A stretch of 64,000 bases of DNA from Photobacterium sp. DA100 (GCF_029223585.1 NZ_CP119423.1:3410001-3474000); one strand, 5' to 3'; counted from the stretch's first letter, positions 47,719-59,263 are shown. Numbers and translations are program-made. Notes: generated from the letters alone by a model not told the origin.

Positions 47719-50637
47719 ATGCCATTTGCTTTGGGCCAACGTTGGATCAGTGATACTGAAAGTGATCTGGGTCTAGGTACGGTCGTGGCTGTCGATGCCA
47801 GAACCGTGACTCTGATGTTCTCAGCCAGTGAAGAGAACCGACTTTATGCGCGCAATGATGCCCCCGTGACCCGTGTAATGTTCAATGTCGGTGATGTGGT
47901 TGAAAGCCATGACGGCTGGTCGCTCAATGTCGAGCAGGTCGACGAAACCGGCGGCGTCTTTACCTACATCGGTACCCGTACCGATACCGGCGAAGAGAAT
48001 GTCGCCCTGCGTGAGATTTTCCTCAGCAACCAAATCCGCTTCAACAAGCCGCAGGACAAACTGTTCGCCGGCCAGATTGACCGGATGGATCGCTTTGCGT
48101 TGCGCTATCGCGCGCTCAAGAACCAGTACGAGCAACACAAGAGCCCGTTGCGTGGCCTGTGCGGTATGCGTGCCGGCCTGATCCCCCACCAGCTTTACAT
48201 CGCCCATGAAGTCGGCCGCCGCTATGCGCCGCGCGTACTGCTGGCCGATGAAGTCGGCCTGGGTAAAACTATCGAGGCCGGGATGATCATCCACCAGCAG
48301 GTGCTGTCGGGCCGGGCCGAGCGTATCTTGATCCTGGTACCTGAGACCCTGCAGCACCAGTGGCTGGTCGAAATGATGCGCCGCTTCAACCTGCACTTCT
48401 CAATTTTCGACGAAGAGCGCTGCGTCGAAGCCTTTGCCGATTCAGCCAACCCGTTCGATACCGCCCAGTACGTGCTGTGCTCGCTGGACTTCCTGCGCAA
48501 AAGCCGCCGCCGCTTCGAGCAAGCGCTGGATGCCGACTGGGATCTGCTGGTGGTCGATGAAGCCCACCACCTTGAGTGGAGCGAAGACAAGCCGAGCCGC
48601 CAATACCAGGTGGTAGAGGAGCTGGCCGAAAAGGCGCCGGGCGTGCTGCTGCTGACGGCAACCCCAGAACAATTGGGCCACGAGAGCCACTTTGCCCGCC
48701 TGCGCCTGCTCGACCCGGACCGTTTCTACGACTACGACGCCTTCGTCGAAGAAGAACGCCAGTATGCCCCGGTCGCCGATGCGGTATCCCGCCTGCTGTC
48801 TGGCGAGAAGCTCGACAACGACGCCAAGAATACCCTGGTGGAGTTGCTGCCGGAGCAAGATATCGAACCGATGCTGCGCATTATCGAAGCCGATAATCTC
48901 GACCCAGAGCAACAGCAGACCGTTCGCCACGAACTGATCGACAACTTGATGGACCGCCACGGTACCGGTCGCGTACTGTTCCGAAACACCCGCGCCGCTA
49001 TCAAGGGCTTCCCGCAGCGCCACCTCAACATGTATCCGCTGGACTTGCCATCGCAGTACCAAACCGCCATGCGCGTAGCCGGTATGATGGGCGGCAAAAT
49101 GAGCGTGGAGCAAAAGGCCTTCAAGCTGCTGTACCCAGAAGATATCTACCAGGAGTTCGAAGGTGACTCCGCAACCTGGTGGCATTTCGACCCACGCGTA
49201 AACTGGCTGCTGGATATGCTCAAAGCCAACCGCCAGGAAAAAGTGCTGGTGATCTGCTCTCGCGCCCAAACAGCCCTGATCCTCGAGCAAGCTCTGCGTG
49301 AGCGCGAGGGGATCCGTGCCACCGTGTTCCACGAAGGCATGTCGATCATCGAGCGCGACAAGGCTGCCGCCTACTTCGCCCAGGAAGAAGACGGTGCCCA
49401 GGTACTACTGTGTTCTGAGATTGGCTCGGAAGGCCGCAACTTCCAGTTCGCCAACCAGTTGGTGATGTTCGATCTACCGAACAACCCGGATCTGCTTGAA
49501 CAGCGCATCGGCCGTCTTGACCGTATTGGCCAGAAGCGTGATATCGAAATTCATGTGCCGCACCTACAGGGCACCTCGCAAGCCCTACTGGCCCGCTGGT
49601 ACAACGAAGGTCTTAATGCCTTTGAAGAAACCTGTCCGACCGGCCGTGCCGTGTACGATGCCTTCAGCGGCGATCTGCTGGAGCTGCTGGCCAGCGACAA
49701 GCCTGACGGCGACCAACTCGATGAGCTCATCGAAAAAAGTGCATCAATGCACCATGAGCTCAAGGGTAAGCTGGAGCAAGGCCGTGACCGCCTGCTGGAA
49801 ATCCATTCCAACGGCGGCGCTGACGCCCAGAAGCTGGTTGAAGAGATCAGCAGCAAAGACGGCGACACCAATCTGGTGACCTTTGCCCTTGGTCTGTTCG
49901 ATACTATCGGCCTGAACCAGGACGACAAAGGCGAGAACGCCATTGTGGTAACCCCGTCTGAGCACATGATGGTGGCGAGCTACCCAGGCCTGCCTTACGA
50001 TGGTTGTACCATCACCTTCGACCGTGACACCGCGCTATCACGTGAAGATCTGCACTTCATCAGCTGGGAGCACCCGATGATCCAGGGCGGTATCGATCTG
50101 CTGCTGTCCGAAGGTGTCGGTACCACGGCGGTATCGCTGCTGAAGAACAAGGCGCTGCCTGCGGGTACCTTGCTGCTTGAGTTGGTGTATGTGGTTGATG
50201 CCCAGGCACCGAAGCAATCCGGTATCGGCCGCTTCCTGCCGAAGACACCGATCCGCATCTTGCTAGACGCCAAGGGCAACAACCTGTCGGCCAAGGTCGA
50301 GTTCGAAGGCTTCAACCGCCAGCTGAGCCCGGTTAACCGCCACCTTGGCAGCAAGCTGGTGAACTCGGTGCAGAAAGATATTCACACCTTGATTGAAAGT
50401 GCTGAACAAGTGGTATCCGGTGAGCTGGTTGCTATCCGCGACGCAGCCCAAGCCGAGATGGAAGCAACGCTACGCGCAGAGCTGGATCGTCTCCAGGCTC
50501 TGAAGGCGGTCAACCCGAATATTCGTGACGACGAGCTTGAGCTGATCGAAAACCAAATCGAGGAGCTCACCGGCTACATCGCCAAGGCGCAGATCCAACT
50601 GGACTCGCTACGCCTTATCGTAGTCAGCCACGGTTAA
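47719..50637 (+). CDS. rapA: RNA polymerase-associated helicase-like ATPase RapA
   Basis: A 972-residue Swi2/Snf2 protein that binds RNA polymerase and helps recycle it after transcription. The N-terminal Tudor-like domains (about 1-105, [20 protein letters not shown]) contact polymerase. The ATPase part has Walker [16 protein letters not shown], the DEAH box [10 protein letters not shown], motif [14 protein letters not shown] and motif [15 protein letters not shown]. coli RapA is 968 residues. Its C-terminal coiled coil and end match the family. A terminator follows, and rluA is downstream as in E. coli. Confidence 0.97.
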   Translation: MPFALGQRWISDTESDLGLGTVVAVDARTVTLMFSASEENRLYARNDAPVTRVMFNVGDVVESHDGWSLNVEQVDETGGVFTYIGTRTDTGEENVALREIFLSNQIRFNKPQDKLFAGQIDRMDRFALRYRALKNQYEQHKSPLRGLCGMRAGLIPHQLYIAHEVGRRYAPRVLLADEVGLGKTIEAGMIIHQQVLSGRAERILILVPETLQHQWLVEMMRRFNLHFSIFDEERCVEAFADSANPFDTAQYVLCSLDFLRKSRRRFEQALDADWDLLVVDEAHHLEWSEDKPSRQYQVVEELAEKAPGVLLLTATPEQLGHESHFARLRLLDPDRFYDYDAFVEEERQYAPVADAVSRLLSGEKLDNDAKNTLVELLPEQDIEPMLRIIEADNLDPEQQQTVRHELIDNLMDRHGTGRVLFRNTRAAIKGFPQRHLNMYPLDLPSQYQTAMRVAGMMGGKMSVEQKAFKLLYPEDIYQEFEGDSATWWHFDPRVNWLLDMLKANRQEKVLVICSRAQTALILEQALREREGIRATVFHEGMSIIERDKAAAYFAQEEDGAQVLLCSEIGSEGRNFQFANQLVMFDLPNNPDLLEQRIGRLDRIGQKRDIEIHVPHLQGTSQALLARWYNEGLNAFEETCPTGRAVYDAFSGDLLELLASDKPDGDQLDELIEKSASMHHELKGKLEQGRDRLLEIHSNGGADAQKLVEEISSKDGDTNLVTFALGLFDTIGLNQDDKGENAIVVTPSEHMMVASYPGLPYDGCTITFDRDTALSREDLHFISWEHPMIQGGIDLLLSEGVGTTAVSLLKNKALPAGTLLLELVYVVDAQAPKQSGIGRFLPKTPIRILLDAKGNNLSAKVEFEGFNRQLSPVNRHLGSKLVNSVQKDIHTLIESAEQVVSGELVAIRDAAQAEMEATLRAELDRLQALKAVNPNIRDDELELIENQIEELTGYIAKAQIQLDSLRLIVVSHG

Positions 50638-50658
50638 GCGCCCTGTCGCATCGCTATT

Positions 50659-50690
50659 TCCAGCCGCCTTCACAGGCGGCTTTTTTGTTT
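50659..50690 (+). terminator. Rho-independent terminator after rapA
   Basis: Stem AGCCGCCT / AGGCGGCT with loop TCAC and a T-run. Confidence 0.9.
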
Positions 50691-50782
50691 CAGGCGCATT
50701 ACGCCGCGGGCAATTATGCTATTATCGCCGCCTTCCAATTTCACGGCCTCTTTTACCGGCCCTTATAGCGGACCCTGCGACC

Positions 50783-51496
50783 ATGAGCACACTGCCAGAG
50801 ATTGATTACAACCCCCCCAAAGATCCTTGGTTGGATATCCTGTACCAGGACGACGATATCATTGCCGTCAACAAGCCGTCAGGCATGCTCTCGAACCCAG
50901 GCCGTGATCCTGCGTTCCATGACAGTATCTATGCTCGGGTATTGGCCGACTTCCCTGACTCGCACATCATCCACCGCCTTGATATGGCCACCTCAGGCTT
51001 GATTGTCCTCGCCCTGAACAAAGAGGCCGAACGCGATCTCAAGGCCCAGTTCCGCGAGCGCCGTACCGAAAAGGTCTATTATGCCCGTGCATTCGGCCAT
51101 ATCGAGCAAGACAGCGGGACTATCGACCTGCCGCTGATCTGCGATTGGCCAAACCGGCCGAAGCAAAAGGTCTGCTTTGACGACGGCAAGCCTTCCGTTA
51201 CTCACTATCAAGTCCTTGAGCGAGGCAACAACGCCAGCCTGGTCCGCCTGCGTCCGATCACCGGCCGCTCCCACCAGCTGCGAGTTCACCTGCTTGCCTT
51301 GGGCCATCCGATCCTCGGTGATGGCTTCTACGCCCACCCGGAGGCCAAAGCGATGGCCCCGCGCCTGCAGCTCCATGCCGCAGAGCTGAGCTTCTTCCAC
51401 CCGCGCAGCGGGGCGCCGATGCACCTGTTCGCGCCATGTGAGTTCTTTACCGGGGCACCGCAAAAGACCCTACCGGATCACTATTCCAAATCCTAG
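50783..51496 (+). CDS. rluA: Dual-specificity pseudouridine synthase RluA
   Basis: A 237-residue enzyme that makes pseudouridine at 23S rRNA U746 and tRNA U32. The catalytic motif HRLDMATSGLIVLAL has Asp67. KPSGMLSNPGR and RLRPITGRSHQLRVHL, with the conserved Arg and Leu, are also present. There is no N-terminal S4 domain, as expected for RluA. E. coli RluA is 219. The rapA-rluA-djlA-lptD series is conserved from E. coli. Confidence 0.94.
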   Translation: MSTLPEIDYNPPKDPWLDILYQDDDIIAVNKPSGMLSNPGRDPAFHDSIYARVLADFPDSHIIHRLDMATSGLIVLALNKEAERDLKAQFRERRTEKVYYARAFGHIEQDSGTIDLPLICDWPNRPKQKVCFDDGKPSVTHYQVLERGNNASLVRLRPITGRSHQLRVHLLALGHPILGDGFYAHPEAKAMAPRLQLHAAELSFFHPRSGAPMHLFAPCEFFTGAPQKTLPDHYSKS

Positions 51497-51564
51497 GGGT
51501 TGAGTTGGCCGCCGAGGATAGTGTGTACTAAGCCCACTATCCTCGATCCTATATTTGGCTAACC

Positions 51565-52518
51565 ATGGAACACATTGTCTTTCTCGACCGCGACACGATA
51601 CCGGACCACATCGCTCTTCCTTCCCCGGAGTTTGATCACCAATGGACACAGTATTCGTCCACCCACCCCGAACAGATCATCGAACGGCTCAGGGATGCAA
51701 CCATCGCCATTACCAATAAAGTGGTTCTTGATGCAGCGATCCTAGCCCAACTGCCAAAGCTCAAGATGATCGCCATTGCCGCCACCGGCACCAACAACGT
51801 TGATCTGGCATACTGCCGCCAGCAGGGCATCACAGTGAGCAATATCCGTGGCTACGCCATCGATTCAGTGCCCGAGCACGCCGTTGCCATGATGTTCGCC
51901 TTGCGCCGCAACCTATTGGGCTATCATCGTGATATCCAGCAAGGCGTCTGGCAGGAAAAGAAGCAGTTCTGCTTTTTCACCCACCCTATCGGTGATATTC
52001 GCGGCGCGACCCTGGGCATTATCGGTGGCGGAGGATTGGGGCAGGCCATGGCCACCCTTGGGCGGGCACTGGGAATGAAAGTGATCTTTGCCGACAGGAA
52101 AGGCGCTCCGCAAAGCCGAGAGGGATACCTGCCTTTCAGCCATGTCCTGGAGCAGGCCGACGTGATCAGCCTGCACTGCCCGCTCAACCACGAAACCCGC
52201 AATATCATCGGCCGTGCTGAGCTCAAGCAGATGAAAAACAGTGCCATCGTGATCAATACCGGCCGCGGCGGGCTGGTGGACGAGCGGGCCCTGATCGATG
52301 CCTTGGCCTCGGGCGAAATCGCCGGGGCCGGCTGCGATGTCTTCACCGAGGAGCCAGCCGGGAAGGATAACCCGCTGATTGCCAACAGCCACTTGCCGAA
52401 CCTGCTGCTGACCCCGCACGTTGCCTGGGGCTCAGACAGTGCCATCCAGGCCCTGGCCAACCAGCTTGTCGACAACCTCAATGCGTTTGCCGCCGGCATA
52501 CCGCAGAATCAGGTTTGA
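51565..52518 (+). CDS. D-isomer-specific 2-hydroxyacid dehydrogenase
   Basis: A 317-residue NAD(P)-dependent enzyme, probably a hydroxypyruvate/glyoxylate or other 2-ketoacid reductase. The Rossmann motif is GIIGGGGLGQAMATLG (about residues 151-166). The catalytic Arg is in NTGRGGLVDE (R234), the Glu in FTEEP (about 262), and the His in TPHVAWGS (H285). The N-terminal substrate domain has the typical ATGTNNVD motif near 74-80. V. cholerae has a similar gene (VC2504) near rapA (VC2506). Exact substrate unknown. It is separated by 68 bases from rluA and has its own terminator. Confidence 0.9.
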   Translation: MEHIVFLDRDTIPDHIALPSPEFDHQWTQYSSTHPEQIIERLRDATIAITNKVVLDAAILAQLPKLKMIAIAATGTNNVDLAYCRQQGITVSNIRGYAIDSVPEHAVAMMFALRRNLLGYHRDIQQGVWQEKKQFCFFTHPIGDIRGATLGIIGGGGLGQAMATLGRALGMKVIFADRKGAPQSREGYLPFSHVLEQADVISLHCPLNHETRNIIGRAELKQMKNSAIVINTGRGGLVDERALIDALASGEIAGAGCDVFTEEPAGKDNPLIANSHLPNLLLTPHVAWGSDSAIQALANQLVDNLNAFAAGIPQNQV

Positions 52519-52542
52519 TGGGTACGCACCGGCCCTAAAAAG

Positions 52543-52577
52543 CAAAAAGGCGAGACCAACGGTCTCGCCTTTTTTGT
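52543..52577 (+). terminator. Rho-independent terminator after the hydroxyacid dehydrogenase
   Basis: Stem AAAAGGCGAGACC / GGTCTCGCCTTTT with loop AAC, then T's. Confidence 0.92.
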
Positions 52578-52700
52578 GGTCCTGCGGTCCTGCAAGCAGG
52601 CGCAAAAAACGCAAGGTAATCTGTCACTAACGGTTACAAACTTTCGCTCTTAAACCATAGGTTCATAGAACCGCCTTTGTTCCCAAAGCACCGTTCTTCC

Positions 52701-53543
52701 TTATTTAAACCCCTTCTCCTTGCGGATCAGATCGTAGGCAGCCTGTAGCTCCTGGGTTTTCTGCTTGGCTAGCTCCATCATCTCCGGCGGCAAGCCCTTG
52801 GCTGCCAGCTTATCCGGGTGGTGCTCGTTCATCTGCTTGCGGTAGGCCCGCTTGAGCTCCTGCGCAGAGGCTGTTTCGGGGACTCCCATCAACTCAAAGG
52901 CATCGGCCAATTGGTCTCGGGTCGGAGCCTGGCGGTAAGTGCCCTGCTGCTGGTACTGCTGGTGAAACCCACCTTGCTGGAAACGGAATGCCGCTTCTTG
53001 CATGTGCAGCCGCTGCTCCAACTGCTGGGCGGAAAAACCCAGAATGCGGGCGATGACATGGAGCAACTTGCGCTCGCTCGGATGCAACGAGCCATCGGCA
53101 AACGCTGCCTGGATTTGCAGCTCGAGGAAAAACTGGAGCAAATCCGCCCGGCCGGCACTGGCCTGGCGCACCCGCATCAAGGTGTCTTCCAATGGAAAAT
53201 GCTCTTCCTTGCCTTCGCGGAAGGCCTCCTGGGCCTGGCGGCGGGCTTCACCTTGCAAGCCCATCCGATCCATATAGGCACTGGCTACCCGGATTTCTTC
53301 TTCGGTGACCCGCCCCTTGGCCTTGGCCACATGGCCCATGACGGCAAAGGCCGCATAAAAGAAGGCCGCTTGGTTTTCCGCCGAGCTATGGCCACCGGAA
53401 AAACCGCCAAACCCGCCACCGTAATAAATTTTTGCACGCGCTTTATCGAACTTATGGCCCAAAAAGAGACCTAACAACAAACCAAACGGCCCGCCAAGGA
53501 GGAAGCCAAAAAATGCCCCAAGTATTTTGCCCCAAACCTGCAT
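52701..53543 (-). CDS. djlA: Membrane-anchored DnaJ-like co-chaperone DjlA
   Basis: A 280-residue type III DnaJ protein. One N-terminal membrane helix (about residues 5-28, rich in Gly and Phe) is followed by a TerB-like helical domain (about 60-170, MGHVAKAKGRVTEEEIRVAS) and a C-terminal J domain with HPD (NEHHPDKLAAKGLP). It stimulates DnaK at the membrane and is linked to capsule/stress signalling in E. coli. E. coli DjlA is 271 residues. It is divergent from lptD, the same as in E. coli. Confidence 0.95.
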   Translation of the reverse strand: MQVWGKILGAFFGFLLGGPFGLLLGLFLGHKFDKARAKIYYGGGFGGFSGGHSSAENQAAFFYAAFAVMGHVAKAKGRVTEEEIRVASAYMDRMGLQGEARRQAQEAFREGKEEHFPLEDTLMRVRQASAGRADLLQFFLELQIQAAFADGSLHPSERKLLHVIARILGFSAQQLEQRLHMQEAAFRFQQGGFHQQYQQQGTYRQAPTRDQLADAFELMGVPETASAQELKRAYRKQMNEHHPDKLAAKGLPPEMMELAKQKTQELQAAYDLIRKEKGFK

Positions 53544-53744
53544 TCGCTACTCTCTGGTAATTTGCTAAATTTAGAAATATTTATTTTGCATTAAACCCGA
53601 TAGCTAAAGTCAAAAAATGAGCCAAAAGATGCCGTCGGGTAGAATTTGCATTATCATAGCTGGCATTTACTGGGAAAGCTTGTCAAAACCCAGTCAACAA
53701 TAACAAATGCGCTAAAAACTTTTATTACAGGAACGTTTAGTTAG

Positions 53745-56105
53745 ATGTCATCAACTTCCCGCAGCTTACTGGCAACCATGATCAGCCTGGCACTTTTCGG
53801 CCCGACGGTGGCTTACGCAAACCAAGCCGCCCCAGAGACAACCAGTAGCGACTCTGCGGTCAGTGATGAAACTGACGAACTGGCAATGATTCGTGGTACC
53901 TGTATTGCCCCAGAGCAGATGCCGGCCGATCCTAACAACGAGCCGATCAGAGTCACCGCCGATCAAGCTGAGGCCCTCAATAACCAGAACGTTACCTACA
54001 CCGGCGATGTTATCGTCCGCCAGGGTAACCGTACTGTTGTCGCCGATACGGCCAAGCTGCAGCAACCAGAAAATATTGTCACCGCCGAAGGTAACGTCTA
54101 CTTCCATGACGGTACCATCGAGGTATATTCAGACCGTATCCAGAGCAACCTGGATACCGAAGATTCTCAGATGGACAATGCGGTCTACAACATGACCTGC
54201 GAAGCCGGTCGCGGTGAGGCCGAGCGTGTGACCAAAAACGGGATCTCCTACTACCGGCTGAAAAACGGCACCTATACCACCTGTCCGCCGGGCGACAAAA
54301 GCTGGCAGTTCTCGGCCACCAGCATCGAGCGGGAGAATGACTCGCCCTTTGCCGATCTCTACAATGCCCGGTTCGAAGTGGCCGATGTCCCGGTATTCTA
54401 CATGCCCTACCTTCGGGTCCCTGTCGGCGACGAGCGCCTGACTGGTTTCCTCTACCCATCAGTCAGCTACGGCTCACGCGATGGCTTCGAGCTCGAAACC
54501 CCGTTCTATTGGAACATCGCGCCCAACTATGACATGACGATCACACCGAAGTACATGAGCAACCGAGGCTTGCAGCTCAACTCCGAGTTCCGTTACCTCA
54601 CCGAATTCGGTACGGGCAGCCTCTCCGGCGAGTACCTAGGCAATGACAAGAAAGACTCAGACAAAGATCCACGCTGGGGCTTCAACTGGTCTCACAACGG
54701 CATGTATAACCAGCACTGGTTATTCGAAATTGACTATAGCAAGGTCAGCGATCCGACATACTTTTCTGATATCGACTCCAGCATCGGTGAGCGAGAAGAC
54801 AACAACCTGCTGCAAACGGCAGAAGTGTCTTACCGTGACCGCAATTGGGATTCCACGCTCCGTGTCCGAGACTTCCAGCCACTGACCCTCGGTGTCTCTT
54901 CAAGCTACCGCCTGATGCCACAGGTGGAGGCGAACTATTACTACGAAGACATGCCGTACGGCCTGGACTTCTCCCTGAACAGCCATGTCAGCCGGTTTGA
55001 AAATGACAACCCAGACAAGCCAACCGCGGATCGCGTTCATTTCGAGCCGACCCTGACGCTGCCTTATGCTACCCCTTGGTGGTCGGTGACCAGCGAGGCC
55101 AAGCTGATGTACACCTACTACAACCAGGACTTTGACCCCAATGCCCAGGAAATCGTGGATAAAGGCCTTGAGCTAGAAGAAAGCGTCTCGCGGACCGTGC
55201 CGAGTATCCGGCTCCACAGCGGCCTGTACCTCGAGCGGGATACCCTGATCTGGGGCGACAGCTACACCCAGAGCCTTGAGCCGCAAATCCAGTACCTGTA
55301 TGTCAAGGACGTAGATCAAAGAGGGATTTACGATGCCTACGACACCACCCTGATGCAAACGGACTACTACGGCCTGTTCCGCGACAAGCGCTACTCCAGT
55401 GTCGATCGGATTGCCGCCGCCAATCAGTTTACCGTCGGTGCCACGTCTCGCTACTTCGATAACCAATTCAAGGAGCGCTTCAATATTGCGGTGGGGCAAA
55501 TTTTCTACCTCAATGATGCCGGCAGAAACCTAGATACTGACAACGAGACCAGCCCCAACTACTCGGCAACCGCGTTCGAGTCGGACTTTAACTACGATGA
55601 TTGGCTGTTCTTCCATGGCGGCTTGCAGTATGACGCCAGCAAAAAAGATCTCCAGTTTGCCAACGGTGCGATTGAATACCGCGAAGGGGGCACCTTTAGC
55701 CAGCTGAACTACCGCTATATTTCGAAAGAGTACCTGCTCGATAACATCCTCGACGAGGAGCAGCTCAATCGCTATACCGAGGACGGTATCTCGCAGCTAG
55801 GCTTTTCTACCGGCTTCCCTGTCTATAATGGGGTGACGCTGCGCGGTGACTACTACCACGACCTGACCGAAAACCAGATGCTGGAAGGGCAGATCAGCCT
55901 TAACTTCCGCACGGCCTGCTGGATGATCAGCCTGGGCTATAACGAATACCTGAAAACACGCCAGAACGTATCGTCGAGCCCGGCCGAATACGAGCGGAAC
56001 TTCAGTATTTCGTTCAGCCTGATTGGACTTGGGTTGGCACCGATTGGCACGACCAGTGACAACAACTCGATCAGCTACGGTCGCCCTTTCTACCTCAATA
56101 ATTAA
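53745..56105 (+). CDS. lptD: LPS-assembly protein LptD
   Basis: A 786-residue outer-membrane protein that, with LptE, inserts lipopolysaccharide into the outer leaflet. A signal peptide (SRSLLATMISLALFGPTVAYA) precedes an OstA/LptA-like periplasmic domain (about 65-190, NQNVTYTGDVIVRQGNRT) and a C-terminal beta-barrel. E. coli LptD is 784 and has disulfides C31-C724 and C173-C725. Here cysteines are at 53, 152, 180 and 725. Only one Cys occurs in the C-terminal RTACWMISLGY in place of the E. coli Cys-Cys pair, so the disulfide pattern must differ. It is upstream of surA, which assists its folding. Confidence 0.96.
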   Translation: MSSTSRSLLATMISLALFGPTVAYANQAAPETTSSDSAVSDETDELAMIRGTCIAPEQMPADPNNEPIRVTADQAEALNNQNVTYTGDVIVRQGNRTVVADTAKLQQPENIVTAEGNVYFHDGTIEVYSDRIQSNLDTEDSQMDNAVYNMTCEAGRGEAERVTKNGISYYRLKNGTYTTCPPGDKSWQFSATSIERENDSPFADLYNARFEVADVPVFYMPYLRVPVGDERLTGFLYPSVSYGSRDGFELETPFYWNIAPNYDMTITPKYMSNRGLQLNSEFRYLTEFGTGSLSGEYLGNDKKDSDKDPRWGFNWSHNGMYNQHWLFEIDYSKVSDPTYFSDIDSSIGEREDNNLLQTAEVSYRDRNWDSTLRVRDFQPLTLGVSSSYRLMPQVEANYYYEDMPYGLDFSLNSHVSRFENDNPDKPTADRVHFEPTLTLPYATPWWSVTSEAKLMYTYYNQDFDPNAQEIVDKGLELEESVSRTVPSIRLHSGLYLERDTLIWGDSYTQSLEPQIQYLYVKDVDQRGIYDAYDTTLMQTDYYGLFRDKRYSSVDRIAAANQFTVGATSRYFDNQFKERFNIAVGQIFYLNDAGRNLDTDNETSPNYSATAFESDFNYDDWLFFHGGLQYDASKKDLQFANGAIEYREGGTFSQLNYRYISKEYLLDNILDEEQLNRYTEDGISQLGFSTGFPVYNGVTLRGDYYHDLTENQMLEGQISLNFRTACWMISLGYNEYLKTRQNVSSSPAEYERNFSISFSLIGLGLAPIGTTSDNNSISYGRPFYLNN

Positions 56106-56170
56106 TAGAAGGAAGGGACTGCCCTTCCTATCAAGATTTAACGCGCCCCGGCGCACGATGGAAACAAACT

Positions 56171-57475
56171 ATGAAAAATTGGAAGTCTAGCTTGCTCGGT
56201 ATCGCCTTACTGGGCCTTTCGGCCGGTACCATTGCCGCACCACAAGAACTGGATCGTATTGTCACGATCGTCAATGACAGCGTGATCCTGCAAAGCGATG
56301 TCGATGCCATGCTCAAAACCGTGCGCATGAATGCTGCCGGCCAGAACCAGCCACTGCCACCGGATGATGTACTGGTCGACCAGATCATGGAAAAACTGGT
56401 GATGGAAAGCCTTCAGCTCCAGCAAGCCGAGCAATTCGGGATCCGCATCGATGACAACCGCCTTGATCAGGCCATCAACCAAATGGCCGCCGAGCAGCAA
56501 ATGACGGTTGGCCAGCTGCAGCAGATGCTGGCAGCCAATGGCATCAGCTACTCGATTTTCCGCGAGCAAATGCGCCGCGATATGACCGCCAGCGAAGCCC
56601 GCACGATCCAGGTACGCCGCCGGATCAACATCCTGCCGCAGGAAGTCGAAACCTTGGCTAGCCAACTGAGCCAGCATGAGCAGCAGGGGGTGCGCTACAA
56701 CATCAGCCACATCCAGCTTCGTGTTGAAGAAGGTGCTAGCGCCGTAGAACGCGATGCCGTCGCCAAAGAAGCCCAGCAGCTTGTCAACCAGCTTAAAGAC
56801 GGCGCTGACTTTGCCAACCTAGCCTATAGCTACTCCAAGGGTCCGAAAGCCTTGCAGGGCGGAGAATGGGGCTGGATGCGCAAAGAAGAGATGCCGACCA
56901 TTTTTGCCGATCAAATCCAATCTCAAGGCACCGGTGCCATCGTTGGCCCTTTCCGCAGCGGCGTCGGCTACCATATCCTGAAAATCAATCAGGTTGACGG
57001 CTTGGAAACGGTCTCCGTAACCGAAGTGAACGCCCGCCACATTCTGGTGAAAACGTCCGTGATCCTCAGCGATGAGGGGGCCAAAGAACAGCTGGAACAA
57101 GCCCGACGGGCAATTTTGGCCGGTGAGCGCAGCTTCGCCGATGCAGCCCAGGCCCTGAGTGCCGATCCGGGCTCTGCGGCCAACGGCGGTGAACTTGGCT
57201 GGCAGACGCCTGATCTCTACGTACCGGAGTTCAAGGAAAAAGTGGAAACACTACCGGAAGGCATGATCAGCGAACCGTTCAAAACGGTACATGGCTGGCA
57301 CATTGTCGAGGTCCTTGACCGCCGCGATGTCGACCGCACCGATGCAGCGGTGAAAAACCGCGCCTACCGCATCTTGTTCAGCCGTAAATTTAACGAAGAA
57401 GCCCAGGCCTGGCTGCAAGAACTGCGTGCCGGAGCCTTTATCGAACAACCGGAACGTGCCGATGACCAAGGTTAA
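56171..57475 (+). CDS. surA: Periplasmic peptidyl-prolyl isomerase/chaperone SurA
   Basis: A 434-residue periplasmic chaperone for outer-membrane proteins. A signal peptide ([18 protein letters not shown]) is followed by a SurA N domain (about 20-170) and two parvulin domains (about 175-275, [16 protein letters not shown], and about 285-385, [12 protein letters not shown]). A short C-terminal helix follows. E. coli SurA is 428. It ends inside pdxA (14-base overlap), so the two are translated together. Its best-known client is LptD, encoded just upstream. Confidence 0.96.
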   Translation: MKNWKSSLLGIALLGLSAGTIAAPQELDRIVTIVNDSVILQSDVDAMLKTVRMNAAGQNQPLPPDDVLVDQIMEKLVMESLQLQQAEQFGIRIDDNRLDQAINQMAAEQQMTVGQLQQMLAANGISYSIFREQMRRDMTASEARTIQVRRRINILPQEVETLASQLSQHEQQGVRYNISHIQLRVEEGASAVERDAVAKEAQQLVNQLKDGADFANLAYSYSKGPKALQGGEWGWMRKEEMPTIFADQIQSQGTGAIVGPFRSGVGYHILKINQVDGLETVSVTEVNARHILVKTSVILSDEGAKEQLEQARRAILAGERSFADAAQALSADPGSAANGGELGWQTPDLYVPEFKEKVETLPEGMISEPFKTVHGWHIVEVLDRRDVDRTDAAVKNRAYRILFSRKFNEEAQAWLQELRAGAFIEQPERADDQG

Positions 57476-58454
57476 ACGTATTGCCATCACCCCGGGCGAA
57501 CCTGCAGGAATAGGCCCCGATTTGGTGCTTGCCCTTGCCCAGCAGGACTGGCCCCACCAACTTGTCATTTGTGCTAACGCCCAGCTTATGGTAGAACGTG
57601 CAGCCCAGCTCGGTTTGCCACTGGCTGTCAGAGCCTATGATCCAAGCCAAGCTGCCGAGCCCCACCAGGCTGGCACCTTGGTGGTTGCCGATCTGCCACT
57701 GGCAGCCTCCGTAGAGGCAGGCACGCTCAATGAGCAGAATGGCCACTATGTGCTCAATACCCTGGAGCGAGCCGCCCAAGGGTGTATGAGCGGTGAGTTT
57801 GCTGCCGTCGTCACCGGCCCAGTCCATAAAGGGGTGATCAACCGGGCGGGTGTCTCGTTCAGCGGCCATACCGAGTTTTTTGCCCAGCAATCCAATACTG
57901 CCCAGGTAGTAATGATGCTGGCCACCGAAGGGTTGCGAGTGGCTTTGGCCACAACCCATATCCCTTTGGCTTGTGTATCCAAGGCCGTCACCGAAGAGCG
58001 GCTACAGCAGGTGATTCGTATCCTGCATGCTGATCTTGTCAGCAAGTTCGGTATCGCCGAACCTAAAATTTATGTCTGTGGTTTAAACCCACACGCAGGC
58101 GAAGACGGTTGCCTGGGTACCGAGGAGATCGATGTGATCACCCCGGCACTGGAGCAACTCCGCCAGCAGGAAGGTATGGATCTGATTGGCCCACTGCCAG
58201 CGGACACCATCTTCCAAGAAAAATATCTGGCCGATGCCGACACGGTACTGGCCATGTATCACGATCAAGGGCTACCAGTGCTGAAATTCAAAGGCTTTGG
58301 TAAATCCGTCAACATTACGTTAGGCCTGCCCTTCATCAGAACTTCAGTAGATCATGGTACCGCACTGGAACTCGCCGGTACTGGACAGGCGGACACGGGT
58401 AGCCTTTGGACAGCGCTATCACACGCCCTCGAATTGGTAGAAAAACAAGCATGA
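57462..58454 (+). CDS. pdxA: 4-hydroxythreonine-4-phosphate dehydrogenase
   Basis: A 330-residue enzyme of pyridoxal-phosphate synthesis. The frame opens earlier, but the ATG at 57462 yields [20 protein letters not shown], the known N-terminus. Later motifs: [20 protein letters not shown] with metal-binding His, [13 protein letters not shown], and the final [17 protein letters not shown]. coli PdxA is 329. It overlaps surA by 14 bases and rsmA by four bases (ATGA). Confidence 0.95.
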   Translation: MTKVKRIAITPGEPAGIGPDLVLALAQQDWPHQLVICANAQLMVERAAQLGLPLAVRAYDPSQAAEPHQAGTLVVADLPLAASVEAGTLNEQNGHYVLNTLERAAQGCMSGEFAAVVTGPVHKGVINRAGVSFSGHTEFFAQQSNTAQVVMMLATEGLRVALATTHIPLACVSKAVTEERLQQVIRILHADLVSKFGIAEPKIYVCGLNPHAGEDGCLGTEEIDVITPALEQLRQQEGMDLIGPLPADTIFQEKYLADADTVLAMYHDQGLPVLKFKGFGKSVNITLGLPFIRTSVDHGTALELAGTGQADTGSLWTALSHALELVEKQA

Positions 58455-59263
58455 GCAGCGATCAAGTCCACCTAGGTCACCGCGCCCGTAAGCGCTTTGG
58501 CCAGAACTTTTTGAACGACCCATACATCATTGATGGCATTGTTTCCGCCATCAACCCTCGCCCAGGCCAAAACCTGGTCGAAATCGGCCCGGGCCTTGGT
58601 GCAATCACTGAACCTGTCGGTAAAATGGTTGACAAGTTCACGGTTATCGAGCTTGACCGTGATCTGGCCGAGCGTCTTCGCAATCACCCGGATCTGGCTG
58701 ACAAGCTAACCATCCACGAAGGTGATGCGATGCGTTTCGACTTCACGCAGCTTCTTAAGGAAAACAACAAGCTGCGTATTTTCGGTAACCTACCGTACAA
58801 CATCTCTACGCCGCTGATCTTCCACTTGCTGTCATTCCACGAGCATGTCGAAGACATGCACTTCATGCTGCAAAAAGAAGTAGTAAACCGCTTGGCAGCG
58901 GGGCCGGGCAGCAAGGCTTACGGTCGTTTGACCGTGATGACCCAGTACTACTGCCGCGTCATGCCTGTGCTGGAAGTGCCGCCAGAGTCATTCAAGCCGG
59001 CACCAAAGGTTGACTCTGCCGTTGTCCGCCTGACGCCATATGAAACCTTGCCGCACCCATGTACTAACCTTAAATGGTTGGATCGTGTTTGCCGTGAAGG
59101 CTTCAACCAGCGTCGTAAGACAATCCGCAACTGCTATAAGTCACTGATGACTGGCGAACAGCTGGAAGCACTGGGGATCAACCCAAGTATGCGCCCAGAA
59201 AACCTAACGCTTGAGCAGTTTGTCGCAATGGCAAACTGGCTGGATGCAAACCACACCAAATAA
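58451..59263 (+). CDS. rsmA: 16S rRNA dimethyladenosine transferase
   Basis: A 270-residue methyltransferase (also KsgA) that dimethylates A1518 and A1519 of 16S rRNA in a late step of small-subunit assembly. SAM motif I is [14 protein letters not shown], motif [12 protein letters not shown], and the C-terminal domain holds [13 protein letters not shown] and [11 protein letters not shown]. The ATG at 58451 overlaps the pdxA stop by four bases. E. coli KsgA is 273. Loss gives kasugamycin resistance in E. coli. Confidence 0.96.
   Translation: MSSDQVHLGHRARKRFGQNFLNDPYIIDGIVSAINPRPGQNLVEIGPGLGAITEPVGKMVDKFTVIELDRDLAERLRNHPDLADKLTIHEGDAMRFDFTQLLKENNKLRIFGNLPYNISTPLIFHLLSFHEHVEDMHFMLQKEVVNRLAAGPGSKAYGRLTVMTQYYCRVMPVLEVPPESFKPAPKVDSAVVRLTPYETLPHPCTNLKWLDRVCREGFNQRRKTIRNCYKSLMTGEQLEALGINPSMRPENLTLEQFVAMANWLDANHTK

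Noticed and set aside
48442..49332. 296-codon minus-strand frame opposite rapA
   Set aside because: Antisense shadow of the ATPase core of RapA; no recognisable domain.
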